From the NCBI GenBank assembly GCA_015179125.1, contig WHVA01000327.1:1-64000 (forward strand): a stretch of DNA of 64,000 bases, read 5' to 3'. This document shows, piece after piece, positions 52,537-64,000 of this stretch (positions are counted from its first letter, which is position 1; every line of letters starts with the position of its first letter). This stretch comes from Gautieria morchelliformis (Eukaryota; Basidiomycota; Agaricomycetes; Gomphales; Gomphaceae). The position numbers were made by a program, and so were the translations under genes. Under the pieces are notes generated by a model. The model had not been told where the DNA came from. It ran no database searches and was given only the letters and a program-made list of their open reading frames with translations.

Positions 52537-55500
52537 TTACCATATCTGGTACTCATACTCGCCAGGCGTCGGCAGCACCACCGCCTCTGTATAGTGTCTT
52601 CGGCTCGCAGGTGTCCAGCTCGTGACCGTACTGGCGAAGCCATTCCTGTTCCGTGACGATTGGATTACGCCTCTTCCTCCAATGCTGAGCTGATATCTTG
52701 TCCCAACTGTCGACAGGCTGAATATGCTGATTTTGGACTCGCTGTCCACCATCAAAATCTGTTCCTGGCATGAAGATGTGGCAATGCAGGCCTGCGTGTA
52801 GTCCTGGAAAAAGCTATATAGGCCCGCGCCTATCGGGTTCGAATCAATCAGACGGGATTTTCTTTCGCTGCGTATCGTGCTCACCATAGACCAAAATATT
52901 CGTGGACGCCTTTACTGCAAGCCCCCATGCTGCACGCTCGCCATATATTTCAGGATCCTGCCAACGCGACTCCACATGAAAGGGGTGAGGCGGAGGGGGC
53001 GACGGCTGATAATAAGGCTAGAAGAAACCTCTTGAATACTAGTATGCAAGGCGAGGCTTCTGTGACCTACCGTCTCCGTCTGCATCAGCCCGATGTAATG
53101 GTCTCTAGCTCCCGCCAGGTTATATTGGTATAAGGCATGGTGTTCCGCTAATTTGTTTGTCAGTTGTAAACTCCCCGATATATAGATGCAGAATGTAAGT
53201 ACAGCCTAGACGTTTCAGATCAATGATTAAAGCACTCCCTCCTTGGCCACACTCTTACCTGTTCCAACCAGCCAAACGGGACCTGCCGACTCTGATAAAA
53301 TACCCCGTCCGCTGTAGATGGTGATCTGCTGGTGATCGCCGTCAAGGTCGTGGTCTCCCAGCCAGACCCACAGCCCCTGTTACAAAACCAACGTGAAAAA
53401 CATGCAACATATCACAAGCTGGCCAAACCTCAAGGTACGCAGTGGATGAGGCGGTTAAATGGAATGCTAGGAAGGCTGCATAGCAACGCTCCGTAGCCTC
53501 ACGCTGTTTGGGGCATTCAGCGGAGCCCAGATGCGAACCGTACGCTGCACCCTATATGAATAGTGCTCTCGTTGCGTGATATTATCACGTACATGCTCCT
53601 AACCTTTCGTGACGTGAGTTAGAAGGTCAGAATGCAGATGAGAAATGAAGAAGTCCTTACCTGACATGCGTATCCCAAGCACCAACCGCAGCCTGCCTTC
53701 CAGGGGGATCGCCAACGTTCCACTCTACGACGATGGCGCCTGGGGCTACAGTGCCAAATTTTAATGGTCAGTTTCCTTGGACAAAGGAGACCCAAAACCG
53801 ACCGGACCCGCGAGTGGAAAACACCATATCGCTGATCTCAAGGACACCTTGGGAACACCGCTCACCGACTCTGATCACAGGTACAGGGTGGTAGGGATCT
53901 GCAAATGAGTACCCTTGCCCCATTATCACGGTCCAAAGTTCCCCAACCACCTGTGTGCCGGTAGGAATGGTGATGGTTGAGGTGATTATATACGTCCCAG
54001 CGTCGAAGTATATTATTTTACAGCCGGCAAACTGGAGAAACGCGAGGAAGCCCTCGATAACAATCGTTTTCTGGAGTCAGACAGAGATTCACCTTGTCAA
54101 AAACCTCTTTCAGGGCTTTGGTATCATCGGTGACCCCATCGCCCTTGGCTCCATAAGTCTTCACGGAAACAAATTGGTCCACGGTGTAATCCTCATACTG
54201 AGGTCTGCTTCGCCCAACTACATTTCCCCCGCTGTCCAATAAAGAACGTGCTTTATGGGGAGGCGTCATGTGACCCTGTATGAAACGAGGGGTGGTCGCT
54301 TGTCCACTATAAATATTTCCTTGAGCCCAATGAATGATCGTCATATCTCCACCTCGTAAGACGACGAAACCATTTGCTTCGACCACGGCATTCGGCACGT
54401 TTGATAGTCTTGCATTATCTATGAGAATAGATCCTGCCAAAGAGTTACGAGTGGATTGAGAGGTGCGGATGAATATTGGCGTATTTGTGACTTCCACGTC
54501 AAGAAACACTTCGGCACCTACGGTCTGGAAAAGAGAGCATTAGACCGAATGAAAATCGTCTGCTTAGGATCGCTACTTGGGTGCCTTGGGTAGTCCCACC
54601 TGAAGGGATTACATGAAATGTCTATGGTATAGCACAAAGTACATCAAATCATACCAGTGGTGATATCTACGCCAATCTTTAAACCTAAATGTCAGCACCA
54701 TGCGAACCTTGGTGCACCGTTGACACACTTGGCAATTCCTGACTTTCAAGTCTTGGAAGGTCCACCCTGATTCCACATCAAAAAATGCAACTGAAGTGAT
54801 CTTGTGAAAAATATACTTACCCCAATTCCATGATGCGAATATTCCAATTTCGGAGGCTTCAACAGTCAAGTTCCTGACTGTAAATCTATAAAGATGAAGC
54901 TACAGAAGTCATCGAATACAGAACTTTCACTCACTGTTGATTCCCAACCCAAATTCCATATTTCCCTGTCCACCCAAACAATGAGTAACGCACCCGGTTG
55001 AAATCGTGGAAAACTTGGTTACCCCCACGGAATAACAAATCTACATATGATGAGGACGACATCTTTCTCACAAGCATGAGACTTACCTCCCATGAAACCA
55101 CCACTACAACGCCACAAATAATTTCATACAGAAATAAGAAACGTAAGCCGAAAAACAGAATGTATAGCTCTACCTGCCATTTTCCATGAAAATCCCTATA
55201 ATACAATGTTTTGAATCTCGCCATATTATACCAAGGTATAAAATTCACCTTGATGGTTGTTTCCAGGCTCTTGGGACATCTCAACTCTGACATTGGTGAG
55301 TGAGGTGGCTTGTGAAACTTGCCAATGTAACCCAGTAGCTTTTGAGGCGGCAGGCATCCCACGTAAATCAATTATGAAATTGCGAACCGAACGGAAACTG
55401 TACGCTAAATTGTCAGGAAATATGCCAACTCAAAGGACCAAGACACTGATACAAATTATTTTGGTTCTGGTACCATTGTGCACCCCCGCCACCTGTGGCA

Positions 55501-56271
55501 AGTAGTCAGTCGGGATACAACCTAGTGATTTTCTTCAACAGACCAGGTATATAGGGATCTGCATCTGCATCCAGTATGTCAGAGATCGTCAGAAAAAAAG
55601 CATTCTCATCAGCAAACCTATCACAGCCAGTCCATCAAACCCGGGGGCTGCTAGTAAAGTCGGAATATGTCTGGCATCGCCCACTAAGCCTGTATAATAC
55701 CACGCTATGATGGGGCGAGACACCAGATACGTCCTTAGAAAACCAAAGGGACATCAATGAGCCAACGAGAGTCATGGTACTCCGAGGCACAGGATCACCC
55801 TTTTGGAAAATACACAAGACCTGGTGTCAGAGTAGACGAATCACAGCCTTGTCCACAGCGGTGTCCATCCTCTATTGCCCGGCTTAAATCGAGTCCTTTT
55901 TCTTTAGATTCGGCGGGAAATAGCAACTAAAAGAGTATACTTGATGGCATCCGTATCGTCCGTGATACCGTCTCCCACCGCCCCGTAAAATTTGACGTTG
56001 CGAAACACAGGGTACGTGTTGCTATTTTCGTTGAAAGCTGACAGACCTCTGATCATGGGTGGTCCCATTTCGCCAAGGGCATCTAATGCTCAAAAAATGT
56101 GGTGTCGACGTACCGGTGTTCAATCGTTTCTAGCCAGTATGGTTCTTCTGGTGATGCATTCCCTGGTCCAAGAGGGATGGTACACAATGCGCCAAGGGCC
56201 AACACGGGCCAAACCGAACTGGTCAAAATTGCTATAATGCTTGCCTGCCAACATCGAGTCCCTCGAGCCAT
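52537..56271 (-). CDS. GH55 exo-beta-1,3-glucanase, secreted
   Basis: About fifteen short exons encode a secreted family-55 glycoside hydrolase, which releases glucose from beta-1,3-glucan of fungal walls. The start at 56,271 gives a signal peptide (MARGTRCWQASIIAILTSS, VWPVLALGALC). Two beta-helix modules are each headed by a pectate-lyase-like motif: KFYGAVGDGITDDTDAIK (about 55,950) and YGAKGDGVTDDTKALKEV (about 54,130). Between them are TYLVSRPIIAWYYTGLVGDA, NFIIDLRGMPAASKATGLHW, YGIWVGNQQFTVRNLTVEAS and FVVLRGGDMTIIHWAQG. The C-terminal part has GLWVWLGDHDLDGDHQQITI, GPVWLVGTEHHALYQYNLAG and IGAGLYSFFQDYTQACIA. Exon ends are inferred by homology memory; no break was seen. Confidence 0.92.
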
Positions 56272-56550
56272 ATGTATCGCACTAGTGGCACTAGTGGGAT
56301 ACAAAGAGGCGCCTGTACTTTAATTCACTAGGCGGCTTTGAATACCGTACTGTGCCTGAAACAGTCCTACATAGATCTGGACTTCACTTTTTTTAAAAGT
56401 TTTTAGAAAAATCAATAATTCAACAGCATTTCAAACTGCAAGTCAACCGACAGCTCATGGACATGACTTATGGAAAAGTACTACTAGTACTCCAACACAT
56501 CCAACTAATCCACATATCCAAACGATGCAACAACCCCGGATCGCCTTGAA

Positions 56551-59500
56551 CTAGCCGAGAGGATCAAAGTCACCCCAGGCATCTTTGCCATGGTTTTGTG
56601 CTGAATTACTGGATCTCCAGGTAGGCTTGGCTGGCGTGCTCGGGGCTAAAATAGAATTGAAAGGTACGGTGGGAGTGGAAGAACTAGCCGGTTTAGCTGG
56701 AGGTAATTGTATGTTGTAATTTGGCTTCAGTTGGGAGTGTTGTGGGGATGGTGTCGGCTGGGCGGGAAAAAGTGGAGGTCCGCTGAGAGGTCCGTTGAGT
56801 GGAGGGCTGCTGAGCGGAGGACCGCTGAGTGGAGGGCCGCTGAGTGGAGGGCCGCTGAGTGGAGGTCCCCTGAGTGGAGGTCCCCTGATATTAAACTGTG
56901 GCTTTGTCACCGACTCATTAGAAGTCATTGGGGACGAGAATATCGGATATGAGGTTTGAGGCGGAGAGGGGAAACTGAAGGTGGACGAGCTGAGCTTTGC
57001 TTCACGACTGCGTACAGACGAGGTGGGAAGCAAAGTGCTGGAGGGCACTACAAATGGTGCAGGAGAGGAAGGCAAAGAATAGGACTGATTGGAGAGCATT
57101 GCTGACGCAAGGGACGGTTTGGCTCCGTTTACAGGCGTTGGTGACTAAACAGGGCTCAAGTCAGCCGCCGCATAATATGGAACATTGTACGGACCTGCAC
57201 GGGGGTATCTGCTAAAATGCTACCCCAAACGTCGTCCCATCCTTGACTGCCGCTGTCTAACGTAGTGGATTTTGTATTGGCAGAGGAAGCCCCACCAACT
57301 AAACTCTCGAAATCTACACCTGTGCTCCCATGAGCCGGGGTGGAGCCAGATTCACCTACACCACCAGATCGATCTTCGAGGCGCTGCGAATCTTTCAGAT
57401 ATTGCATATGTTCCTTTTCAACTCGTGTGCCTGGGAGGGACATAGTCAGCCAGGTTCCTGACACGAAGGGTATTCAATTGCACCGAGATTCCGTATCACA
57501 TTCATAAAACGTTGGAACTGACTGTTGATATTCTCATCAGCTCATCAGACATTCTAACATTCGGCGAAATACCCACTCCACATTGATGACTGCGGATGAC
57601 AATCGAGATGAACTCAGTAGGACATGCTAAAGGCGGAAATAAATAACATACGCGGGCCCATGGACATAGCCCATAGCTGTGGTAGTACGAGTGTTGCGAC
57701 AGCTTCTCGGTCAACTTTCATGCCCATGGCTTCTTGGACAGCAAGGGTTCCCAACTATGGAGATCAACGCGTAAATGTGTACCCATCAGTATAAAAATCA
57801 ACGGACCATGACGGCTGGTTCTGTTCAAGCAATCACTCAGCATTGTATCACCGTGGGACATAGGGAATGGGACACACCCTTGAAGTAGTGAATTTGGATC
57901 AACGATCAATCTTCACCCTGAAGGATAATTAACTTACCCGTGTACGAATTTTCGACAGCAGAGGCACAAGCTTTTGTGTCAAACTCGACTAAAGCTACTT
58001 ATTAGCGCTAGATACAATCTACACAATTCATCGTACCTGATCGAGCGTTTTGACCATGGAAAGGAAACAAGCAAGCGTGCTCACTTTCACGCTCAGTATG
58101 CGAGTCTTTGTGAAGACCAACTGAAGAGTCCAGTTTGATACAGGTAAGCTCAATCCATTATTGCCAAACACACTCACAGCCACGCGCGGGAAAAGGACTG
58201 ATTGCACTTCGGCATAGTCGATGGTCTCACACAGATCAGGCACGGTCTTCAGAGCACGTTCCTGGACCTTGAAGTACAACACGATCAATAACAGAAATCA
58301 GCTATAGGTTTCCAGGCTGTACGTACTATTGCATGCTCAGACTCTAGCGCGTTGTAGACCAGCGATAAAACATCTATGCAGGGGACACATTGGTGGTATA
58401 AGGATGGTCGTTCGATATTTCACAAACTCACGTTCTTTAAAGGTTGCTTTGTCTGTCTTCTCTTGTAGTAATGTTAGATTGTCGAGCAACGTTAACATAT
58501 TTTGGGGAGGCTCCTTGATTGCAAACATGGGCTTGAGACTGGGAAGAACAATTGTAGCAAACTGTGCTGGCGACAAAGTCTTAGAAATCAAGAAAACGTT
58601 GGGCAGGATAGAGGGCAGGAGATGCGTGTCCTTCATCTGGTATTGTCGTCAGAATCCACATAACGGAAACGAGGAGGGTAAGATCACTTCTTCCAGGAGT
58701 GATGGTAATATCTTTCGAGTACGGAGCCCATCCGAAAATCTTGGGAGTACACCAGAAAGGCCCTTCATGAAAGCTATTTTTTCTTCTCGAGTCTTGGACG
58801 CGAAAGTAGATCGATCCAAAAAGCTGAGGGTGGAGACTGGCAGAGAGGAGAAAAACGGATATGTTGGTAATGTGGTGGGGCTGGGACGACCTTGAGGCTG
58901 TCGTGTGATAAGTGAAGAGAGAAGGGCTAAAGGGACCCTAGGCATCAGCGCCGTAGGCGATGAAGGGGTATAAAGTGCCGTGCTGCTGACCTCGAAGATC
59001 TGCATCCAGATGTTCAGTACCAGTGGCTGGCTTGCCAGCATTATCTCGCAAACCACTGACGCTACCGTGGTTCGAGAACGGGGGCTTTCCCTTGCAATGA
59101 ACTGCATAGATCAAGCAACCGAGAGCGTACATGTCGGATGCTGTCGTTAGTTGCTCGTCTAAAGCATACTCGGGAGCTTTGAAAGTGAGGGAATTAGGAA
59201 GATATGGCGATGGTCGCGTAGGATGACGTGCCCATGTAATCAAAAGAACGCTGAACATGAGGTGTTAGACGTGAATCATACGTTGGAAACTCCCAGCGAG
59301 TTGGTGATCCGTCGGGTGTAGTTAAGGCTATGGTAAGTCCTAGACCTGAAATCTTCCAATCGCCCTAAAAATAACTCATGACGGATGTACAAAACATCAT
59401 ATAATGCAGGTGTCGTACATTAGCATTGATTAGAACATTACTCGGCGAGATATTGGAGTGAATGAGGCGCGCCGATGTGTGCAAAAAGTCAAGGCCTTTG

Positions 59501-60182
59501 CAGAGCTGTAGGATGCCTTTCTGAATCTGCAGGGACGAATGATGAGGCGATAAACGCGTCTGCGATCAAGGACGTACCTCAACTTCATCCAATTCAATAG
59601 AAGGCGAACGTGACGCTGAAGGTATTGATTGGGAGAGGGAAGATAACAGCGGTTCTGTTGCAAAGGTTAGTTCCGAACGGGTTTCTTCCAGGGGCTCCAC
59701 CATTTCTGCAGGATGTAAACATTTCAACGAGGTTCGCGAACGGAATCACGAAGAGATTGAACCTAAGATAGAGGGGTGTCGCAGCCGACCAAGGGCTCCG
59801 GCCTTTAAATGACAACATTAATGCGAATCCAAGTTTTGTAATTGTTGTAGTTTCTTTCAGGAGATCTCACCGCCGGAAAGATCACCTCAAAGAAGCTCAA
59901 CATAACACGCACTTCAACCTTCAAGACATCTAATACCCGCTCTCGCGCACTTGGTCCACATCTCTCAAGTTCTGGGGAACGCTTATCGAAACTCCAGACT
60001 GAAACACGCTTGTTTGTGGTCTTGTGCATGGCAAATTGAACTTTCCAAGGTCCCACATTGAAGGCAGGCGTAAAATTTGCTGCTGGAAGTGCAGAAGATG
60101 AGGGTGTTGCGCCGGGGGACGAGATAACGTAACATTGAGAGATGTTCGTGCGGGCGAACAGCGAGGTTGCGGCAGCCAACAT
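56551..60182 (-). CDS. SCY1-like pseudokinase (SCYL2 type)
   Basis: The start at 60,182 (MLAAATSLFARTNISQC) leads to a kinase-like N-lobe (NVGPWKVQFAMHKTTNKRVS, VWSFDKR), the phrase RLRHPSILEMVEPLEETRSE (partly spliced), then LIHSNISPSNVLINANGDWK and ISGLGLT. The catalytic HRD Asp is replaced (HSN) and DFG is SGL, so it cannot be an ordinary active kinase. YLPNSLTFKAPEYALDEQLT and ASDMYALGCLIYAVHCKGKP are the activation-loop and F-helix regions. HEAT-like helices follow (PAQFATIVLPSLKPMFAIKE; QERALKTVPDLCETIDYAEV), then a disordered tail with GPPLSGPPLS repeats and the end KDAWGDFDPLG. Relatives act in clathrin/Golgi-endosome trafficking. Confidence 0.9.
56785..56890 (-). repeat. 15-bp minisatellite encoding GPPLS
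   Basis: Near-identical 15-bp units (on the plus strand, GAGTGGAGGGCCGCT and variants) repeat about seven times in the pseudokinase tail, giving GPPLR/GPPLS/SPPLN units. Confidence 0.9.
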
Positions 60183-60602
60183 GAAGACGACTGGTACCGG
60201 TCATGTGAATTAGGCCTGAGAATGGAAGGGATGTTCTGCTCACTTCTATGTGCTGGTTATTGCCAGCTGTGACATGTTTGTCACACACTCTAGGACTCTA
60301 AACAAGTTTGCCTCAGTCTCGACGTTTGCCTTCTCTTTCTCTTGAATTCAGTGACAATACAGTACTGGCAAATCTACAACGAGATATGCATCAAAGCGTG
60401 AATAAGGTGATGCAGTTTAGTCGGCCAGTTGCCACATGGGTAACGACATGGTTTCGTTAAGCCTCGACCAGGGTCAACTCGACGTCCATCATGAACGAGG
60501 TCGAGTAGGCTGACTTAGCGATGGTGTCCAGCGAAGAAGTTAAGCATGTTAGAGCAATTGTGTGAATGATATAGATTCTTCCACCCTTCCTCCCAGCACG
60601 TT
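60183..60602. other. Intergenic
   Basis: No supported gene. It holds the pseudokinase promoter and the mL54 3' flank. Confidence 0.4.
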
Positions 60603-61014
60603 TTATTGTGTTTTCATGAAATTCTGATCCTTTATTTTCTGTCTGTTCTCCTTGCGCCGCTTCGCCTTCTCGGCCTTGCCCCCAGGCCCATCGTTAGGCC
60701 AAACCTTGGGGGTGAGCACGTCCCAAAGCCACGGCGGGTATTCCTCATCTGGGAGCGCTAGCACTGGAGGTTGATCTTTTAAGTACGACAACCCTTCAAG
60801 CACCGTGTCGGGTGGACATGATGAACGAGGTTCGCTGACCGGGGTAGCTGCTGAGCGTCAGCCGCTATCATATCATTAAGCCTGGAAAAGAGTGCAGACC
60901 TTTATCCGCTTCCGCTGCGGGCAGAGAGGATACTCCAGTGGACCTGAACGTGCGAGCTGATCGAGGCCAGCAGAACTGGACGAATATTGGACGAAAACGA
61001 TGGCCGACTAACAT
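60603..61014 (-). CDS. MRPL37: Mitochondrial large-subunit ribosomal protein mL54
   Basis: Exon 1 (from 61,014) encodes a mitochondrial presequence rich in Arg, Ser and aromatic residues (MLVGHRFRPIFVQFCWPRSA, RTFRSTGVSS). An intron (GTCTGC...CGCTCAG, about 60,901 to 60,853) joins to SEPRSSCPPDTVLEGLSYLK, DQPPVLALPDEEYPPWLWDV and a basic tail (KAEKAKRRKENRQKIKDQNF). The SSCP...VL-GL-xxK-x2-P-x-ALPD-x-EYP-x-WLW signature is that of the L37/L54 mitochondrial ribosomal family. About 109 residues. It shares a 55-bp promoter with the gene at 61,070. Confidence 0.92.
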
Positions 61015-61069
61015 GGTCCACCACGGCCTGTCACGATGTCACATCACGTATCACGTATGTTTTCCAAAG
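61015..61069. promoter_or_regulatory. 55-bp divergent interval between two start codons
   Basis: The start codons of mL54 (minus, 61,014) and the TFIIIC subunit (plus, 61,070) are only 55 bp apart, so promoter and 5' UTR elements must overlap the coding or first-intron sequence of one gene. The interval contains a near-repeat TCACATCACG/TATCACGTATG. Confidence 0.6.
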
Positions 61070-63941
61070 ATGCCTGTCCAACTTCGTGCTCGTAGTACAC
61101 GCCCGTCCTACAGAGCTGTCCTGGAGCTACCTGACGACGAAGGTGGTCCACCACTGCCTGAATATGATGACTCAAGTGAGAGCGATTTCGAGCTAGCACA
61201 GCCTAAGGATGGCCAGGGAAGAGCAGACGATGAAGATGCTGTGCATGACACCGAGGATGATAATCCTTCCATACGAGACGACGAGTCCGACGTTGATCCC
61301 GCGCCAAAATCTAAGGGAAAGGGGAAAGGGAAGAGGAGAGCTGCAGCTACAGCTCGGACCACCGCCATGCCGTCCTTGCACCGATCAGCCCCTACTACCT
61401 TAGCACCTGGTCTGTCCAGGCCTAATGCCCGACAGAACTATGCCCTGCCTCTGCCCAATATCAATCATAGACACCGTGGAATCCCTGTCTATCTTCCTGT
61501 TTTACAAACTCGTCGTTTAGTGGACAAACCTAGCATGTTTTCTAATTCCGAAACGGTGCTAACAAGGAGCATCGCCGATCCTGTGATCAGGGATCGAGTG
61601 AACAAAGCTAACAGTCATAATGTTGGTCGAGGGCCAGTCTGGGAACTCATGGAGGACCTGTCGTGGTTCAAGGAATCTCCTTCCGGAGATCACACGAAAC
61701 CGGTTGTATATGACACACTTCGGGTTGATAATGGTTGGGAGCTTCTTTCCCCAGAGTACGTGTTCGCTCGTTTGAATCATTTTTATTTTTCACGTGGTTG
61801 ACCAGACGGGCGTCACCATATATTCCTAAAGGTGTCGATGGCTCGTCGCACTCGCCCCCTTTAACATGTTTATTCGGCCCGTATGGCAACCAAACCAAAA
61901 TGCAGCTAAAGGCTCTACAGTCTTACCAGATGGGTCCGTCTATGGATTAACTTGTGTCAATCAAGAGCTGTTGACACTTGTACTTGTCGACGTAGCCCAA
62001 TTTTTTCCAGATAGCAAGGCCCACGTATTCTACTCTGGGGCGCCAGTATGGACCATTGATTGGTGCCCAGCATTTGTTGGCGACCCACCCTGTGAGTATT
62101 CATAGTTGCTGGTCTGCATTCGATCGTGACTATGGTCTCCAGATCGAAACAAGCAGTATCTGGCAGTTGGCCCCTTTCCGTCGTATTGTCATAGCCCAGA
62201 GGTCGGTAGAAAGGTTGCACGTCCATCTCCCGCTTCAATCCAAATCTGGAGTCTTTCGCCCACTCAACGTACTTCTGATCACGAATCCATGGACACAGAC
62301 CTGGATGAAGATCCTGGATCCATGAAATGCGAACTTATTATATGCATAGATTGCGGACCTGCTCATGACCTCAAATGGTGCCCGTTACCCTCACATGACA
62401 AGGTCTGTTTTTTTTTTTTTGTAGGCTGTTATATCCTCCATCTCACCGACATCATAGCGCAGCAGTAGCGGCAGTAGTCTGCCTTCTTCATTGCCTGGAA
62501 AACTGGGCCTGTTAGGAGGCGCTTTCGAAGATGGTTCGGTCTCGTTGTACACGGTTCCCGACCCGGACGACTTGCTTTTTTCAGATAAGAGCCCCCACCA
62601 TGGTAAATATGTCGGTCAATATGTAGATGTGTTTCGTTGATTCATATACGCCTTTAGTAAGATTATCCCCAAGTCTGCGGATTGAGCTTGAGGACACTAT
62701 GTGTTGGAGTATGGACTGGGCAAACAGCGAGGTTATTGCTGTTGGCTGTACGAATGGTACGACCTCTGGTTCAAAAAGTTCACCCAGTATTCAATATTAT
62801 TATGTAGGCTCCGTCGCCATTTTCCGTGTCAAGGAGGCTTTGGAACACCCTACTGACCAGCGTGATTCTGATCTTTTATGAGTGTGCGTTCGCATTCTGA
62901 ACTGTCTAAACCAGGACTTTGTCCGACTCATTATTTCACGGTTCACCAATCCGCAATTCGATCTGTATCTTGGGTAAGAGCCCCACCAACGTCTACGTCA
63001 GGCGTGTCGCGGCCCGACCGTGACCCCACTGTACTTGTTAGCGGTGGCTATGATGGAGCGCAAATGGTCACTGATATTCGTGACCTCAGAGGGAACATGA
63101 TGAATAGAACTCGAGGTAGATACAATTCAAGGCGTGGTATTATCTCACACCTGTGTTACAGACGTCATCAACAGCATTGTTTTTACAAATCACGTCGGGG
63201 GCCCGCTAGCGTCTGATCATGAAAACCTCATCAAAAGTTTTGGCATAACCCCAAATGCCCTTGGAAGAGGTCATGGTCTTCTGGATTCCTCAGGCCCTGC
63301 TTGGGTGGGCATCTCCCTGAGTTATTATCACTGGGATTATTTACCGAAGAAATTAGTCTATCGCGACTTCCGATTTTCATCCTCACATTGCTGTCGGCTC
63401 TGCCGATGGCACGTGTCAAACTACCAACGTGATGAGGTCCACTAGAAGTGGTGGAGCGGTGGTATGTCGCGGTTGTAACGTGTATCTGGACTTGCTAATT
63501 CATCACTGCCAGCCATTTTTCATACATAAGATCTTCCAGGTCGACTACAATCGCACGTCCGATGAATATCGAATGCTAGAAAATTTCTTGCCTCACGTGA
63601 GAGCTTCTACTCGCCATTGTGTTTATCGCGGAGCTTAGTCCTATATTCAGGAACATCGAGATAGACCTACTGCCTCGCGTGACACGAAGAAGAAGAAAGA
63701 GGCTGCGTTGCCAGTAGCTACCGGGGCATGGCCCCCAGAAGTCAGCGTTACCCGAGTGACATGGCAGTCTGGGTCGGGGCTTGCCCGGGCACCTTTGTTG
63801 GCGTCAGCTACAGCATCTGGCCTTTGCCGAGTTGACTGGTTGCTGGGACGATTCAACCAAAATCGGTTTCCATACTACACTATAGAGAGTCTGCGTGGCG
63901 AAGTAGAGGGGGCGGTAGATGAGGACGAGGAGGGGGAGTAA
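61070..63941 (+). CDS. sfc6: TFIIIC WD40 subunit (Sfc6/TFC6-like)
   Basis: Start MPVQLRARSTRPSYRAV at 61,070. The N-terminus is acidic then basic (PKSKGKGKGKRRAAATAR). Exon 1 ends at about 61,755 and joins exon 2 at 61,806 to give LLSPERASPYIPKGVDGSSH and SPPLTCLFGPYGNQTKMQLK. WD40-like blades follow over many small exons: HVFYSGAPVWTIDWCPAFVG, CELIICIDCGPAHDLKWCPL, GLLGGAFEDGSVSLYTVPDP, ELEDTMCWSMDWANSEVIAV, VHQSAIRSVSWVRAP, VLVSGGYDGAQMVTDIRD, HPHIAVGSADG. The last exon ends VTRVTWQSGSGLARAPLLAS, SGLCRVDWLLGRF and an acidic tail at 63,941. TFIIIC binds the B box of tRNA genes for RNA polymerase III. A run of T's near 62,410 is an intron 3' end. Confidence 0.88.
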
Positions 63942-64000
63942 ATAGATGTATGTACGTAGAGAGCGTCCGCACGTGCGCTCGGCGGCTCTGCAAGTGGCAC

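Noticed and set aside
52835-52850. GGTTCGAATC resembling a tRNA B box
   Set aside because: Within a GH55 exon on the minus strand (codons for the SNPIGAG region); no cloverleaf or A box around it.

Overview
The window looks like nuclear DNA of a basidiomycete fungus, most likely an agaricomycete. Genes carry many short GT-AG introns of about 45-80 bp, and chromodomain Gypsy elements, a Helitron and a KDZ-associated CxC5 fragment are present. The first Gypsy pol fragment resembles elements I associate with Rhizoctonia/Ceratobasidium-type fungi; that placement is a guess.

The window has two halves. Positions 1 to about 28.4 kb are a transposon island: a decayed Gypsy pol end with an antisense acidic ORF (1-1.6 kb); LTR-like blocks (2.3-4 kb); two solo LTRs of one family with target-site duplications (TSDs) at 4017-5278 and 5700-6727; a candidate TIR-bounded element with an unknown gene (7.3-9.1 kb); an apparently intact MIF-like tautomerase gene (10,479-11,129); a Helitron with a long Rep/helicase ORF truncated at its C-terminus (about 11.3-18 kb); nested Gypsy copies with a shared accessory ORF (18-25.2 kb); KDZ-associated and WD40 gene fragments; and a non-autonomous TA-flanked DNA transposon (27.3-28.1 kb).

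The right half carries host genes. They include an F-box protein, a possible fusion of a Cys-rich secreted domain to a seven-helix membrane protein, an unknown Ser/Pro-rich protein, CMC2 (respiratory-chain assembly), a TRF4/Cid14 non-canonical poly(A) polymerase, a disordered protein whose start codon is split by an intron, the meiotic HORMA protein HOP1, acetolactate synthase ILV2, a single-pass membrane protein, a GH55 beta-1,3-glucanase, a SCY1-like pseudokinase, mitochondrial ribosomal protein mL54 and a TFIIIC WD40 subunit (Sfc6-like). From CMC2 to the end they are tightly packed, with several divergent pairs. These are unrelated housekeeping or cell-biology genes; there is no biosynthetic cluster.

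The least explained structures are in the Helitron region. A tandem array of 58-nt exon-like units is separated by 86-nt intron-like units, each with apparent splice sites, ahead of the Rep/helicase ORF. Close upstream lies a copy of part of the host gene at 36.6 kb, possibly captured by the Helitron. All splice models here were read by eye from sequence and protein-family expectation, not from transcripts.
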